Shown here piece by piece: positions 46,942 to 57,226 of a stretch of DNA of 64,000 nucleotides (position 1 is its first letter; each line of letters begins with the position of its first letter). The position numbers and the translations under genes were made by a program. The notes under the pieces are model-generated. The model ran no database searches, was not told where the DNA came from, and saw nothing but the letters and a program-made list of their open reading frames with translations. Origin of the DNA: JANXQG01 sp963824275 (GTDB taxonomy: Bacteria; Planctomycetota; Planctomycetia; Pirellulales; Thermoguttaceae); assembly GCA_963824275.1 (NCBI GenBank), contig CAWGOT010000007.1, forward strand, positions 372,001 to 436,000, written 5' to 3'.

Positions 46942-48680
46942 GCCGGTACAGCCTGACGCGCAGGATATTATGCTCGCTATGCGCGTCGCGACGGTGGAAG
47001 GCCGCGGGCAGCAGCAAGGGCAGGTCGTTGGCGCCCGTGCGGTGATCCACGTAGCTCATTCCTTGAACCCAGCGGCCGTCCACAAAACTGCCCTCGTCCA
47101 CCTGGCCGACCTCAACGAGCGAGGGGCCCGGTGTGTTGGGCGTGAAGGAAATGGCCATCTGGACCTCGTTGCTGGCGACGACATAGAACTCGTCGGGCGC
47201 GATCGGCACGAAGAGGGCGCCGGCGTGCCGATTGGTAGGCGGGGGCGCGGGGGTCGAGCCGCCGGGCCGGCGGTCGCGGCCGAACCCGACCGACATCGTG
47301 TAGTCGCCGAAGGGGACCTTCTCGACCTGGCCGTTTTCATACAAGAGCACGCTCGCCAGCGTGCCCTTGCCCTGCTGCTGGGCGATCAAGGGCATGAGTT
47401 GCGAAAGGGCCTTGTAGACGCGGCCGAGCTCGTTGTTGGGATCGTTCCGCATGAGATTGAACTCGACCCCATAGACGGACGAGCCGAGCGCGTCGTGCCC
47501 GATGGCGTAGAGCGCGTTGGGGGCGCCGCCCGCTCCGCCGCTCGTCTCGGCAATGAACAGCGGGTTCCCGCCGCGGCTGTACTTTTCGCACCAGGCGGGG
47601 AAGTCCTTGGCGCTGTAGGCGTCGGGCGAGAGCATGTCGATGGCCGGCCCCCCTGCCCTCCAGACGTCCAGCAGGTCGTCCATCGGTCCGCCCATGGCGA
47701 AACGCCCCTGGCTGATACCGCTTTCCCGCGGCTTGCCAAGCGCGTCGGCGATGGAGGACGAGCGGTGCAGCGCGGAGTTGACGAACATCGGCAGCGGGTA
47801 TTCGGCCTTGCCCGCCGCGGCCACCCGGCCGGCGTACTGCGCGTAGTGCCAAGCCATGAAGATCTCGTCCGTCGCGGTGCTCCGGCCGAAGACCTCCTCC
47901 CAGGTCCCGGAGGTTTTGGCGCCGGCCGCCTCCCAGACCTTGCGAAATGCGGGAATCAGGGTCTCCTTGCGCTGCTGAAGGTAGTCCATGAGCGCCTTGG
48001 GCACCGGCCCTTCATAGGCCCTGTTGGCGGCGGGCGAGCGGTCGCGGGTGTCGATCGACATTCCCATTTCGTTCTCCACCTGCACCATGATAACCGTGTG
48101 CTGCTGGGCGTCCACGTCCCGGACGTGCCGCATGAGGGCGGCAAAGGCCCACGCGTCGGCGTCCCGCGTCGCATCGCCGTAGCCCTCGATCGCCGAGAAG
48201 AACTCCAGGCTCTTGCCGCCCCCGGCCTGGGCGCAGGGAAAACGCTTGTAGTCCTTCTTCACCCAGATCGGGGCGTAAAGCGACAGGCCGTTCTTCCAGC
48301 TTGCAAACCACACCAAGCCGAGCCGCTGATGGTTGCGCCGGGCCAATTCGAGCATGCCGTCGACGAGCGTGAAGTCGAACCGGCCCTCCTCGGGCTCGAG
48401 CAGACCCCAATAGACGACGGGAAACACGGTATTGAGGTTCATCTCGACGAGTGAGGGCCATATCCGCCGCAGGTTCTCCAGGCTGGTGGAAGTAGAATCT
48501 TCGAGTTCGCCCGTGAGGACCAGGAACGGCTTGCCGTCCACGATCAGTTGCGTTGTGGTGCCCTGTTTCTGCAAGTGAGGGATTTGCGCAGCGGCGCTGG
48601 GCGAGTCGGCGCTTTTTGCTTGACTCGCAAGGAGCGCGAGAGGAAACTAGGGTGAGGCTGAACAAGATTCGAAGTTGCAT
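46934..48680 (-). CDS. GH35 (DUF5597-type) beta-galactosidase-like enzyme, copy 1
   Basis: About 582 residues from ATG 48680, with one shift inside the signal peptide (MQLRILFSLTL then ALLASQAKSADS). Mature part: QKQGTTTQLIVDGKPFLVL, VVYWGLLEPEEGRFDFTLVD, VWFASWKNGLSLYAPIWVKK, MVQVENEMGMS with the acid/base Glu, FMAWHYAQYAGRV, IDMLSPDAY and NPLFIAETSGG with the nucleophile Glu. The C-terminal DUF5597-type beta domain ends RVRLYRHE. Relatives release galactose from xyloglucan side chains. It is the last of three tandem homologues. Confidence 0.85.
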
Positions 48681-48722
48681 TGCGATGTCCTTTGATTTCG
48701 GCTGGCCCTTCACTTGTAGTCC

Positions 48723-48863
48723 GTAGGGTGGGACAAGATCGCGTAGCGAGCGTCGGCCCACCATTGCTTCGTAGATTGTGGATCTTTGGTTATGGGTGCG
48801 ATAGCACGGGATCCTGGTGGGCCGGCCTCGCTGCGCGATCTTGTCCCACCCGTCCCACCCTAC
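48723..48863. repeat. Interspersed palindrome, copy 3
   Basis: Begins GTAGGGTGGGACAAGATCGC and ends GATCTTGTCCCACCCGTCCC then ACCCTAC; about 140 bases, lying between the first and second GH35 genes. Confidence 0.85.
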
Positions 48864-48883
48864 GGACTACGGACTACTGTCGC

Positions 48884-50542
48884 TCACTGATAGCGGTACA
48901 GCGTCACGCGCTGAATGCCCTTCCAGGCCAACATCACACATTCCCCTTCATTGCTGTCGTCGCCGGCCAGGCTCCGTCCGGGCACCCAGCGGCCGTCGAC
49001 AAATGTGCCTTCCTCCACCGTGTCCAGACCGGCGAGCGGCGGTCCCGGCGTGTTAGGAGAAAACGTGACCCTAAGGCCGCTGCCGGCCAGGAAGTACTCG
49101 TCAGGCCCGGTGGCAAGGAATATCGCCGCCGCAGGGGGTGGAGGCGCCGCCGACTTTGGGACGCCAGTGCCTCCTAGCGGCGTATGGAACTTGACCTCCA
49201 ACGTGTAATTCCCCACGCGCACTTTCTGCGGCGGGTCGCTCGGGCTCCGCATCAGGACGGCCGACATCGTCCCGTCGCCCTGGTGCGCCGAAATCAGCGG
49301 CGCCAACTGCCTGAGCAAGTCATAGCTGCTGGTCAGGTCATTGTCGGGAAAGGGGATCTTCTTGTCCGTCAGGCCCATCGCCGTCCAGCCGACTGTATTA
49401 TGCCGTCCGAAGATGTAGAGCACGCGGGCTGCGCCTTCGGCCTGGCCCATGTTCTCGGGCACGAAGAGCGGATTGCCGGGGCGGTCGTACTTGGCGCAAA
49501 AGGCCACGAAGTCCCGCTCGCTATAAGAGTCGGGCGAAAGCATGTCGATCTTCGGCCCTCCGGCCTTCCAGACGTCCATCACGAGGTCCCACGGCCGGCC
49601 GCCGCTTGCCGGCTGGGGTCCGCTGTTAATTCCGTATAGCGCAGCGTTTGTGAACATCGGGATCGGATACTCGGCCTTGCCCGCCTCGGCCACCCGGTTC
49701 ATGTAGCGGGCATAGTACCAGGCCATGAAGATCCCGTCCGTCACCTTGCCGGGCCGAAGACCTCTTCCCAAGTCCCGGACGGTCTTCCCGCCGGCCGCCT
49801 CCCAGACCTTGCGAAATTCCGGGATGAGGGTCTCCCTGTGCTGCTGGAGGTAATCCAACAACTCCCTGGGCACCGGCGCGGCGAAGGCCTGATTGGCCGC
49901 GGGCGAGCGGTCGCGGGAGTCGCCGTGCATGCCCACTTCGTTCTCCAACTGAACCATGATGACGGTCTGGTCGCGGCTGTCGATTTCCTTGATGTGCCGC
50001 ATGAGGGCCGCGAAGGCGCGGGCATCGGCGTCGCGGTTCGCGTCGCTCAACGGGCTGAGCAGCTCGATGCTCTTGCCCCCTGCGGTCTGGGCCCTCGGGA
50101 AGCGCTCGAAGTTCCGCTTCACCCAGCCTGGCGGGTAGCTGGAGAGACTGTTCTTCCAGCTTGCGAACCACAAGGGCACGAAACGGAGGTTGTGGCTGCG
50201 GCATTCCTGGATGATGCCGTCTACGAGCCTGAAGTCGAACTTCCCTTCCTCCGGTTCGATTTGGGCCCAGGAAACGCCCGCCAGAAGCGTGTTGACTTTC
50301 GATTCGACGAGCCTGGACCATAACGGCTTCATGAACTCGAGGCTCGTGGCGTGGTTGTTGCCCACTTCCGAGCACAAGGCCAGGAATGGCTTGCCGTCCA
50401 CGATCAGTTGCGTGGTGGTTCCCTGTTGCCGAAAGTGAGGGATTTGCGAAGCGGAGTCGGTTGCGTCGGCGCCGTTTGCCTGACCCGCGAGGAAGGCGAC
50501 ACCGCAAACAAGGATAGAACAGAACAAATCTCGGGTTTTCAT
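48884..50542 (-). CDS. GH35 (DUF5597-type) beta-galactosidase-like enzyme, copy 2
   Basis: About 552 residues from ATG 50542 with AGGAG upstream. Signal peptide LFCSILVCGVAFLAGQANGA. Same order as copy 1: QQGTTTQLIVDGKPFLAL, LAGVSWAQIEPEEGKFDF, LWFASWKNSLSSYPPGWVK, MVQLENEVGMH (acid/base), FMAWYYARYMNRVAEAGKAE, IDMLSPDSY, NPLFVPENMG where the nucleophile Glu is followed by Asn. A local shift and back-shift near 49760 garbles KTVRDLGRGLRPGKV. The C-terminal domain ends RVTLYRYQ. Extracellular. Confidence 0.87.
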   Translation of the reverse strand: MKTRDLFCSILVCGVAFLAGQANGADATDSASQIPHFRQQGTTTQLIVDGKPFLALCSEVGNNHATSLEFMKPLWSRLVESKVNTLLAGVSWAQIEPEEGKFDFRLVDGIIQECRSHNLRFVPLWFASWKNSLSSYPPGWVKRNFERFPRAQTAGGKSIELLSPLSDANRDADARAFAALMRHIKEIDSRDQTVIMVQLENEVGMHGDSRDRSPAANQAFAAPVPRELLDYLQQHRETLIPEFRKVWEAAGGKTVRDLGRGLRPGKVTDGIFMAWYYARYMNRVAEAGKAEYPIPMFTNAALYGINSGPQPASGGRPWDLVMDVWKAGGPKIDMLSPDSYSERDFVAFCAKYDRPGNPLFVPENMGQAEGAARVLYIFGRHNTVGWTAMGLTDKKIPFPDNDLTSSYDLLRQLAPLISAHQGDGTMSAVLMRSPSDPPQKVRVGNYTLEVKFHTPLGGTGVPKSAAPPPPAAAIFLATGPDEYFLAGSGLRVTFSPNTPGPPLAGLDTVEEGTFVDGRWVPGRSLAGDDSNEGECVMLAWKGIQRVTLYRYQ

Positions 50543-50572
50543 GGTCATCTCCTTTGGATCTCGGGTGCGATA

Positions 50573-50645
50573 GTAGGGTGGGCCGAGTGGAGCGAGTCCC
50601 ACCAACGATACATGGTGGGACTCGTTGCACTCGGCCCACCCTGCG
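50573..50645. repeat. Interspersed palindrome, copy 4
   Basis: GTAGGGTGGGCCGAGTGGAG..GTCCCACCA and TGGTGGGACTCGTTGCACTC..GGCCCACCCTGC, between the second and third GH35 genes. Confidence 0.85.
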
Positions 50646-50649
50646 GTCC

Positions 50650-52362
50650 TCACGGATAGCGGTACAGCGTAACGCGCAGGATTCCCAGGTTCCGCAGGAT
50701 CAAATACTGCCCCTGCTCGGTGTCGTCACCCGCCAGTCGGCGGCCGGGGACCCAGCGGCCGTCGACAAACTTGCCTTCTTCCACAGTGGCCAGTCCGGCC
50801 AGCGGGGGCCCCGGCGTGTTCGGGAGAAAGGTGACTGTTTACGCCGCTGCCAGCCGCGAAGTACTCGTCAGGCCCCGTCGCAATGAAAATTGCCGCCGAG
50901 GGCGGCGACGGCTGCTGTGTTGCCGCAGTCGTTGGTGCCGCCGGCGCACGCGTGGTCTTGTCGCAGCGACCTCCAGCGTGTAATTCCCCACCTGGATCTT
51001 CTGCGGCGGGTCGTTCGGGCCCAGCAGGACGGCGGACATCGTGCCGTTGCCCTGGTGTTCCAGAATCAGGGGCGCCAATTGCGCGAGGAGATCATAGCCG
51101 CGGCCAGTTCGGAATCGCTGCCCGCCGATGCTGTCGATCCCAAACGGCGAGAAACCGATTGCGTCGTGGCGTCCGAAGGCGTAGAGCGCCCTGGCCGTGA
51201 TATCCGGCCCGCCCCCCGTCTCGGCGATGAACAGCGGGTTCCCGGATTGGGTGTACTTGGCGCAAAAGCCCGTGTAGTCGGAGCTGTAAATGTCGGCCGC
51301 AAAGAGATCGATTTGCGGCGCCCCGGCTCTCCAGACATCCATCACGTCGGGCATCGGGCCGCCGCTCTGTCCGCCGCGGTGGAGCGGCGCAGGCTCCGTG
51401 CCGAATCCGAACTGCGGGCAGTTGGTGAACATCGGGATCGGGTATTCGGCTTTGCCCGCCTCGACCACCCGGCCGATGTAGCGGGCAAAGTCCCAGGCCA
51501 TGAAGATTTCATCCGTCGGCCTGCCCTTGCCGAAGACCTCCTGCCAGGTCCCGGACGTCTTGAAGCCGGCCGCCTCCCACACCTGGCGAAACTCCGGAAT
51601 CAGGGTGTCCTTGTGCTGCTGGAGGTAGTCCATCAGCTCCTTCGGCACCGGGCCCTCGAAAGCCTTGTTGGCCAGGGGCGAGCGGTCGCGGGTGTCGCCC
51701 TGCATTCCCATTTCGTTTTCCACCTGGATCACGATGACCGTGTGCTGCCGGCCATCCACTGCCTTGACGTGCCGCATCAGGGCCGCAAAGGCGCGGGCAT
51801 CGGCGTCCCGGTTCGCATCGCTCGAAGGGGCTGAGCAGTTCGATGCTCAGACTCCCTGTGACCGGGTGCGCGGCGCGCCGAAAACGGGCCAGGGTGTCTT
51901 GTCCCCTACCATCTGGGCGCGCGGGAACCGCTCGAAGTCCTTCTTCACCCAGTCGGGCGGGTAGCTGGACAGACCGTTCTTCCAGCTTGCGAACCACAAG
52001 AGCACCAGGCGCAGGTTGTGACTGCGTGCATCCCGGATCACGCCGTCCAGCACGCTGAAGTCGAACTTGCCCTCCTGCGGTTCGATCTGGGCCCAGGAAA
52101 CGCCCGCCAAGACGGTGTTGAGCTTGGCGTCGACGAGCTTGGGCCAAAGCGGCTTCATGTACTCGAGGCTGGTGGCGCTGTTGTTGCGCAGTTCTCCCGC
52201 CAGCGCCAGGAACGGCTTGCCGTCGACGATCAGTTGCGTGGCCGTGCCCTGCTTTCGCAAGTGAGGGATGTCCGGATCCGAGGCGGCTGAAACCGGACTG
52301 CCGCCCGCCAGGAGGGCGAGAGCGGACGCGAAAGTGGAACACAACGAGATTCGACGTTTCAT
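50650..52362 (-). CDS. GH35 (DUF5597-type) beta-galactosidase-like enzyme, copy 3 (frameshifted)
   Basis: About 570 residues from ATG 52362. Signal peptide around STFASALALLAGGSPVSAAS. RKQGTATQLIVDGKPFLALA, LAGVSWAQIEPQEGKFDFSV, LWFASWKNGLSSYPPDWVKK, then a shifted stretch (51780-51900) where about 20 unmatched residues (TPWPVFGA..HPVTGS) precede SIELLSP. The frame then continues VIQVENEMGMQ (acid/base), IDLFAADIYSSDY, NPLFIAETGGG (nucleophile). A further shift near 50900 precedes the C-terminal domain, which ends RVTLYRYP at 50650. Otherwise as copies 1 and 2. Confidence 0.84.
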
Positions 52363-52390
52363 GATGGTCTCCGGTTCTGGGTTTGATAGA

Positions 52391-52473
52391 TAGTAGGGTG
52401 GGCCGAGTGCAACGAGTCCCACAATGAACGATCGGAACATGGTGGGACTCGTTGCACTCGGCCCACCCTACTA
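52391..52473. repeat. Interspersed palindrome, copy 5
   Basis: TAGTAGGGTGGGCCGAGTGC..GAGTCCCAC and GTGGGACTCGTTGCACTCGG..CCACCCTACTA; about 83 bases, between the third GH35 gene and the deletion remnant. Confidence 0.9.
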
Positions 52474-52484
52474 TCTGCCCGTGC

Positions 52485-52619
52485 TCAACGGTAGCGGTAC
52501 AGCACCACGCGCTGGATGCCCGCATTGCGAAGCGAAATATTCTGCCCCTGCCCGTCGTCGCTGAGAGCAAGGGTGAGAGCACACCCCAGAGCAGCGCAGA
52601 ACAAGACTCGAAGTTTCAC
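52485..52619 (-). pseudogene. GH35 deletion derivative: signal peptide joined to the last residues
   Basis: A 44-codon frame from GTG 52619: signal peptide KLRVLFCAALGCALTLAL joined directly to SDDGQGQNISLRNAGIQRVV then LYRYR. The second part matches the end of the other three copies (DDTEQGQ..LRNLGILRVTLYRYP). An in-frame deletion thus removed nearly the whole enzyme (over 500 codons) from a fourth copy. Confidence 0.7.
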
Positions 52620-52935
52620 GGTTATCTTCTATCTTACCCAGGAACCGTTCATGGGGGTCTTGCCATTGTCATGTCTGCCGGAGTCCGGGCACCAGGTACC
52701 CATGGTCCGCGGCAGGCAGACGACAATGATCTTGATTAGGGAAATCGAGCCTGTCAAGCGCCCCCGCAGAGATTTTCCCGGAATTCCGATCCGGCAACGA
52801 TCGGGTCAGAAAAGGCTTGACACTTGCAAGCCCGGAAACCAGACTTATAGCTCTTGCTAAATCGTATGGATCGTGCCGTTTCCAATTGCGAGCGTCAAGC
52901 TCAAGCAAACGTCGTTCCCACTCAGAAAGGACAGC
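52620..52935. other. Gene-free stretch upstream of the CE2 gene
   Basis: About 316 bases with no supportable gene. An imperfect hairpin (CATTGTCATGTCTGCCG near 52668 and CGGCAGGCAGACGACAATG near 52711) flanks a CCATGG-centred loop and may be a regulatory or terminator element. A TTGACA at about 52817 could be a -35 box but has no -10 at the right spacing. Confidence 0.4.
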
Positions 52936-54567
52936 ATGATGAGAAAAGTACTGTTGTTGGTTGCGGTGATGTCGATCGTTGGCAGCATCGTGCGGGCGGA
53001 GGATCTCAAGAAGGACGTTGTCTTCGACGGCGACCAGGTGGGCGAGAACGCCAAGGGCTGGGCCGATCCACCAGAGAAGGCTTCCGTCGCGGCGCAGGAC
53101 AAAGAAGTCCGCATCGCCGGCAAGAAAACGGTCGAGTTCCACGGCAAAGGCACTGGCTGGATGGGCTGCGGCTGGAATTGGTTCGGCTGGTATCCGGAAG
53201 ACGCGGGCACGGACGTTTCCCACTACAAGAACCTCCGCTTCTGGGCGAAGCTCACCGGCGACAAGAAGCCCGTCTTGCTCTCGGCCACCCTGGTCGCCAA
53301 CGAAACCGACAAGGACAAGAAGGCCAGCGAGGCGTGCAGCCTGTTCAAATACTGTGCAGGTCTGTCCGACGGCAAGTGGCACGAGATCGTCATCCCCATT
53401 AGCGATCTCTATGTCAAAAAGGACGTGAACCGGACCAAGGTCTGGGAGATGATGCTCGGCTGCTGGACGGACGACGAGGTCAACTTTACGCTCTTCGTGG
53501 ATGAAATCGCTTTCGAGGGTCAAGGTGAGGCACGCAGCCAACCTGCCCCGGCCGACAACCCGGCCGTCCCGCTGCCGAAGGAAGTCGACGCGCGTGATCC
53601 GAACATCCGCTATGTCGGGCGATGGGACATGACGAACCCGTCTGCACCGCGGGCCTCGTGGACCTATAGCCTGGTGACGGCCAAATTCCAGGGCACGGCC
53701 ATCAACGCCCGACTCAAAGGGGGTGGCTACTACCAGGTGGTCGTGGATGGGCAACCCAGGCGCGTGATTGGGCTAAAAAACGGCCGCGACCTCTACGAAG
53801 TAGCCAAGGACCTGCCCCAGGGGGAACACGTCGTGGAGATCGTCCGCCGCAACGAGGGGAACTGGATCGATCCCCTCACGTTTCTGGGCTTCCAGTTGGA
53901 GAAGGAGGGCAAGCTTCTTCCCTTGCCGCCCCGCAGCGGGCGGCGAATCCTGATCATCGGCGACTCGATCTCCTGCGGCTATGGCAACGAAGCCACTCGC
54001 GACGAGCACAATCCCCTGGACAAAGAGAACGGCTACATGACCTATGGCGCGATCGCCGCCCGCAAGCTGGGCGCCGAGGTCCAGATCGTGGCCTGGTCCG
54101 GGCGAAAGCTCTATCCCGACAATACGATGGTCGAACTCTACGACCGGGCCCTGGCGATGGAAACCACGCCCAAGGCCGACCTGGCGGGCTGGGTACCGGG
54201 CGTCGTGCTTATCGATCTGGGCACCAACGATTTCGGCAACCGCCAGAACCTGCCGGACGAGAAAGGCTGGATCGCCGCCTACGAGGATTTCATCAGGACG
54301 ATCCGGAAGACCGCCCCGAAGGCCTACGTCTTCGTGGCGTCGGGCCCGATGGGCACCGCGCCCGAATGGGAGCGGTGGGCCAAGACGGTCGTCGCCGACC
54401 TCAAGCAGGCCGGCGACAGCAACGTCGCCTACCTGCCCTTTCCCACGCAGGATGTCAACGGCGACGGCATCGGTGGCGATTGGCACCCCAACCTCAAGAC
54501 GCACGCCAAGATGGCAGACCGCCTGACCAAGGAGATCGAGAAAGCGGTGGGCTGGAAGATACCTTAG
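52936..54567 (+). CDS. CE2-type carbohydrate acetyl esterase with N-terminal carbohydrate-binding-like domain, secreted
   Basis: About 543 residues from ATG 52936 (AAGGA upstream). Signal peptide KVLLLVAVMSIVGSIVRA. Residues about 25-200 form a jelly-roll-like binding module (WMGCGWNWFGWYPEDAG, LRFWAKLTGDKKPVLL, FTLFVDEIAFEGQ). Then a second beta domain (RYVGRWDMTNPSAPRASWT, GGGYYQVVVDG), then the SGNH hydrolase core: ILIIGDSISCGYGNEA with the Ser, VVLIDLGTNDFGN and GDWHPNLKTHAKMADRL with the His. This is the CE2 layout, in which a Ser-His pair deacetylates xylan or glucomannan oligomers. It ends one base before the convergent serpin. Intact. Confidence 0.87.
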   Translation: MMRKVLLLVAVMSIVGSIVRAEDLKKDVVFDGDQVGENAKGWADPPEKASVAAQDKEVRIAGKKTVEFHGKGTGWMGCGWNWFGWYPEDAGTDVSHYKNLRFWAKLTGDKKPVLLSATLVANETDKDKKASEACSLFKYCAGLSDGKWHEIVIPISDLYVKKDVNRTKVWEMMLGCWTDDEVNFTLFVDEIAFEGQGEARSQPAPADNPAVPLPKEVDARDPNIRYVGRWDMTNPSAPRASWTYSLVTAKFQGTAINARLKGGGYYQVVVDGQPRRVIGLKNGRDLYEVAKDLPQGEHVVEIVRRNEGNWIDPLTFLGFQLEKEGKLLPLPPRSGRRILIIGDSISCGYGNEATRDEHNPLDKENGYMTYGAIAARKLGAEVQIVAWSGRKLYPDNTMVELYDRALAMETTPKADLAGWVPGVVLIDLGTNDFGNRQNLPDEKGWIAAYEDFIRTIRKTAPKAYVFVASGPMGTAPEWERWAKTVVADLKQAGDSNVAYLPFPTQDVNGDGIGGDWHPNLKTHAKMADRLTKEIEKAVGWKIP

Positions 54568-54568
54568 C

Positions 54569-55826
54569 TTACCGCTTCGGATCGGTCACCCGTCCCAGGA
54601 ACAGGATCGTGCCGTCCTGCTTGTCAATGATGGCGAAGACGAACGGGTGGTCGGCGCGGAAGATGGCTGGCGGCGGCTCGACGCGCAGGGCCATCGCCCT
54701 GACGGCCACTCCCGTGGCGGCTGCGGCCTCCGTGCCCTCCTCGTTCACGTCGACAAACGCCTTGTGGATGACGGCGGAGATGTAAAGGTCTCGCTGTCCG
54801 TCCATGCCGGAAAAGTCCGCGGCGGCCGTGAAGGGAACTTTCATGCCCAGTTGCTCAAGCGTGTTCTTCATCGAGAACGATGCCTCCAACTTGAACTTGG
54901 GCAGATAGACCTCGGCCTTCCGCGAGCGAAGCTGCGACCGCAGGCCGGCAATCTTGTCCGCCGAGAGCGTCTTTTCCAAATCGCCTAGGCCCTGCACGTC
55001 CTTCGGCAAGAGCACGAGCATCGACAGGTCGTTGCCCTTGTAGGGCAGTTCCAGGGCCTGAAGTCCGGCCTCTTCCGCGTAGGGATAGCTCCCGTTCTGG
55101 TGCATCAGGGGGGCTTTCACCTTCTGCGCGGCTGAGACCGCAAAGTCCTCGTCGTGCGTCTGCTCCTTCTTAAAGGGGCTGGCCCAATCGCCCTTGAAGT
55201 AGATGGCGTTGGTCAGGACCAGCCGAGTCATGCGGTCGAGAACACCTATAGGGAGCAGGTCCTTGATCTTGTCGGCCGTCTGCTTCTCGACCCAGGTGTT
55301 GATCTCCTGCCGGGCGGCCTCGGTCTGGCCCGCAAAGTCCACCACTCCCAATTCGGCCCCGTACTGCTGCCGGGTCAGCACCAGGTACCCGGCCAGGAAA
55401 GGAAAGCCCTTCTGGCCCCAGAGGCGATTGGCCAATCGCAGGGTGTACCCGCGGTCCTTATCCGTCGAGTTCCAGCACCCAACTCCTTGTGATACTCGGC
55501 ATGGGCCTGCGGCAGGATGCCTGCCAGGTGCAGCGCCTGGGCCATCTCGGCCTGCGTTTGGCCCTGGGCCCCGGCCGCCGTCATCCCCAAGGCGATCGAG
55601 ATGCTCGTGGGCGAGAAGAACAGGTTCTTGCCAGGTTGCTCCTTGCTCAACCGGGCATAAAGATCGACGGCGAACTGATTGCCCGCCTCGGCGACTGCCG
55701 GAATTTCCGTCGGGACCGTCGCGCAGGGCGGGCCGGGACCGCCCCACCAGGGCGGGCAGCCAGAAGCGTCTGGCCGAAAGCTGAGAAGAGAATCAGGGAA
55801 AACAGCGATAAAAAGGCGATACGCAT
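54569..55826 (-). CDS. Secreted serpin (protease inhibitor), frameshifted in its N-terminal third
   Basis: About 418 residues from ATG 55826. Signal peptide AFLSLFSLILFSAFGQTLLA. Serpin blocks: NQFAVDLYARL, NLFFSPTSISIALGMTAAGA, LVLTNAIYFKGDWASPF, LPYKGNDLSMLVLLP, the hinge and start of the reactive loop KAFVDVNEEGTEAAAATGV, and ADHPFVFAIID..ILFLGRV. The Gly/Ala-rich hinge is of the inhibitory type; the reactive region has basic and hydrophobic residues (VRAMALRVEP) but P1 cannot be fixed by eye. Shifts lie near 55740 and 55480. It could protect secreted enzymes from proteases. Confidence 0.9.
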
Positions 55827-56140
55827 GATGGGACTTTTCTCGGAGAAAGAAGGACAGAAACCGGACATCCTCGGTTGGACGATTTTCCTTGGCAAGAAGT
55901 TCCGATTCTGACGCCAACTCGGGCAAAAAGCAACAGGCTCCCATCTCCCTCCGCGAGAGGGGCGGGAGCGACGGCAAATTATCGCATAGCGGGTCCCCCT
56001 AATTTCCCGCCCGGCCAGTTGCACGAACCCCGTCCGGAGAACATAATAATGCACGCAAGTTGCCCCGACGCTATGCATTTTTTCCGTCCCGGCAGCAGCG
56101 ACAACCGTGTCATGTCTGAACTATCCCCAAAGGAGATGCT
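55827..56140. other. Divergent intergenic region, no gene seen
   Basis: About 314 bases between the divergent serpin and metallo-beta-lactamase-fold genes. Slightly richer in A+T. No RNA gene or repeat stands out; an AAAGGAG ribosome site belongs to the gene at 56141. Confidence 0.4.
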
Positions 56141-57163
56141 ATGAGAACTTTCTTTGTCTGTGCGGTTACGTTTTTGCTGGCGTCCACGGCCTTCGCCGCC
56201 GACACCTTGGACATCTATGTCATCGATACAGAGGGCGGCAAGTCGATGGTCATGGTCACGCCCGCCGGCGAGAAGATGCTCGTCGACGGCGGCAGTCCGA
56301 GCCGGGACGACCGGGATGGAAAACGCGTCCTTGCGGCTGCCGAACTCCTGGGAATCAAGCAATTCGACTATATCCTGGTCACCCACTACGACGGCGACCA
56401 CGTCGGCAATATTCCCCACATCGATTCCCTGATCCCGGCCAAGGTCTTCATCGATCACGGCGATCCGATCCCCACCCTGAATGCCAACAGCAAGCGCACC
56501 AACTACGAGCCCTACGTGAAGGCCATCGGCGACCGCAAGCGGATCTCGGTCAAGCCGGGCGATGTGCTCCCGATCACCGGACTCAAGATCACGGTCCTCA
56601 CGGCCGGCATGAAGACGATCACCAGCCCGCTTCCGGGCGGCGGCCAGGTCAATGATCTCGCTCCCCCGGCGCAGCCCGACCTACCGAGACACCGACGACA
56701 ACGCGGGCTGTGTCGGACTGCTATACGAGTTCGGCAAGTTCCGCATGGTCGATTGCGCCGATCTGCTTTCGTGGGTCGAGTACGATCTGATGTGCCCCAA
56801 GAACCCGGTCGGCACCGTGGACCTCTTCATGGTCAGCCATCACGGCCTGCATATGTCGAACGCGAAGTACTACGTGCATCCCCTGCACCCGCGGGTGGCC
56901 ATCATGAACAACGGGCCCCGCAAGGGCGGCGACCCCGAGGTGCTGGACATCGTCCGGAGTTCTCCCGGCCTGGAAGACCTCTGGCAACTGCACTACTCGC
57001 CCAAGGGCGGCGACGCCAAGACGCCCCCAAGGACTTCTGCGCGAACATCACCGACCCCTGCGAGGGCAAGCCGATCCACGTGGTCGTCCAGCGCGACGGC
57101 ACCTTCACCGTGACCAACACGCGGAACGGTTTTTCCAAGACCTACAAGCCGAAGCAGGAGTGA
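56141..57163 (+). CDS. Exported metallo-beta-lactamase-fold hydrolase, ComEC-like (frameshifted)
   Basis: About 340 residues. AAAGGAG lies upstream of ATG 56141. Signal peptide TFFVCAVTFLLASTAFAA. The fold motif VTHYDGDHVGN gives the HxxxDH metal ligands; LDIYVIDTEGGKSMVMVTPA precedes it and, after a shift at about 56655, MVSHHGLHMSN and VAIMNNGP follow. The layout resembles soluble ComEC-type and other hydrolase paralogues common in planctomycetes. A second shift near 57030 precedes the end KPIHVVVQRDGTFTVTNTRN. Substrate unknown; periplasmic. Confidence 0.8.
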   Translation: MRTFFVCAVTFLLASTAFAADTLDIYVIDTEGGKSMVMVTPAGEKMLVDGGSPSRDDRDGKRVLAAAELLGIKQFDYILVTHYDGDHVGNIPHIDSLIPAKVFIDHGDPIPTLNANSKRTNYEPYVKAIGDRKRISVKPGDVLPITGLKITVLTAGMKTITSPLPGGGQVNDLAPPAQPDLPRHRRQRGLCRTAIRVRQVPHGRLRRSAFVGRVRSDVPQEPGRHRGPLHGQPSRPAYVEREVLRASPAPAGGHHEQRAPQGRRPRGAGHRPEFSRPGRPLATALLAQGRRRQDAPKDFCANITDPCEGKPIHVVVQRDGTFTVTNTRNGFSKTYKPKQE

Positions 57164-57226
57164 AGCGGCTGGGAAACAGTTGTTTACAACACTTATTGAT
57201 TCGAAGGTCCTAACGGAGGTTTGACC

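Noticed and set aside
46940..48454. 504-codon plus-strand frame opposite the first GH35 gene
   Set aside because: The minus strand encodes a recognisable enzyme with both catalytic Glu residues; the plus frame is a shadow.
56141..57163. Programmed frameshifting in the metallo-beta-lactamase-fold gene
   Set aside because: No slippery heptamer is evident, and similar indels occur in too many unrelated genes for this to be programmed.
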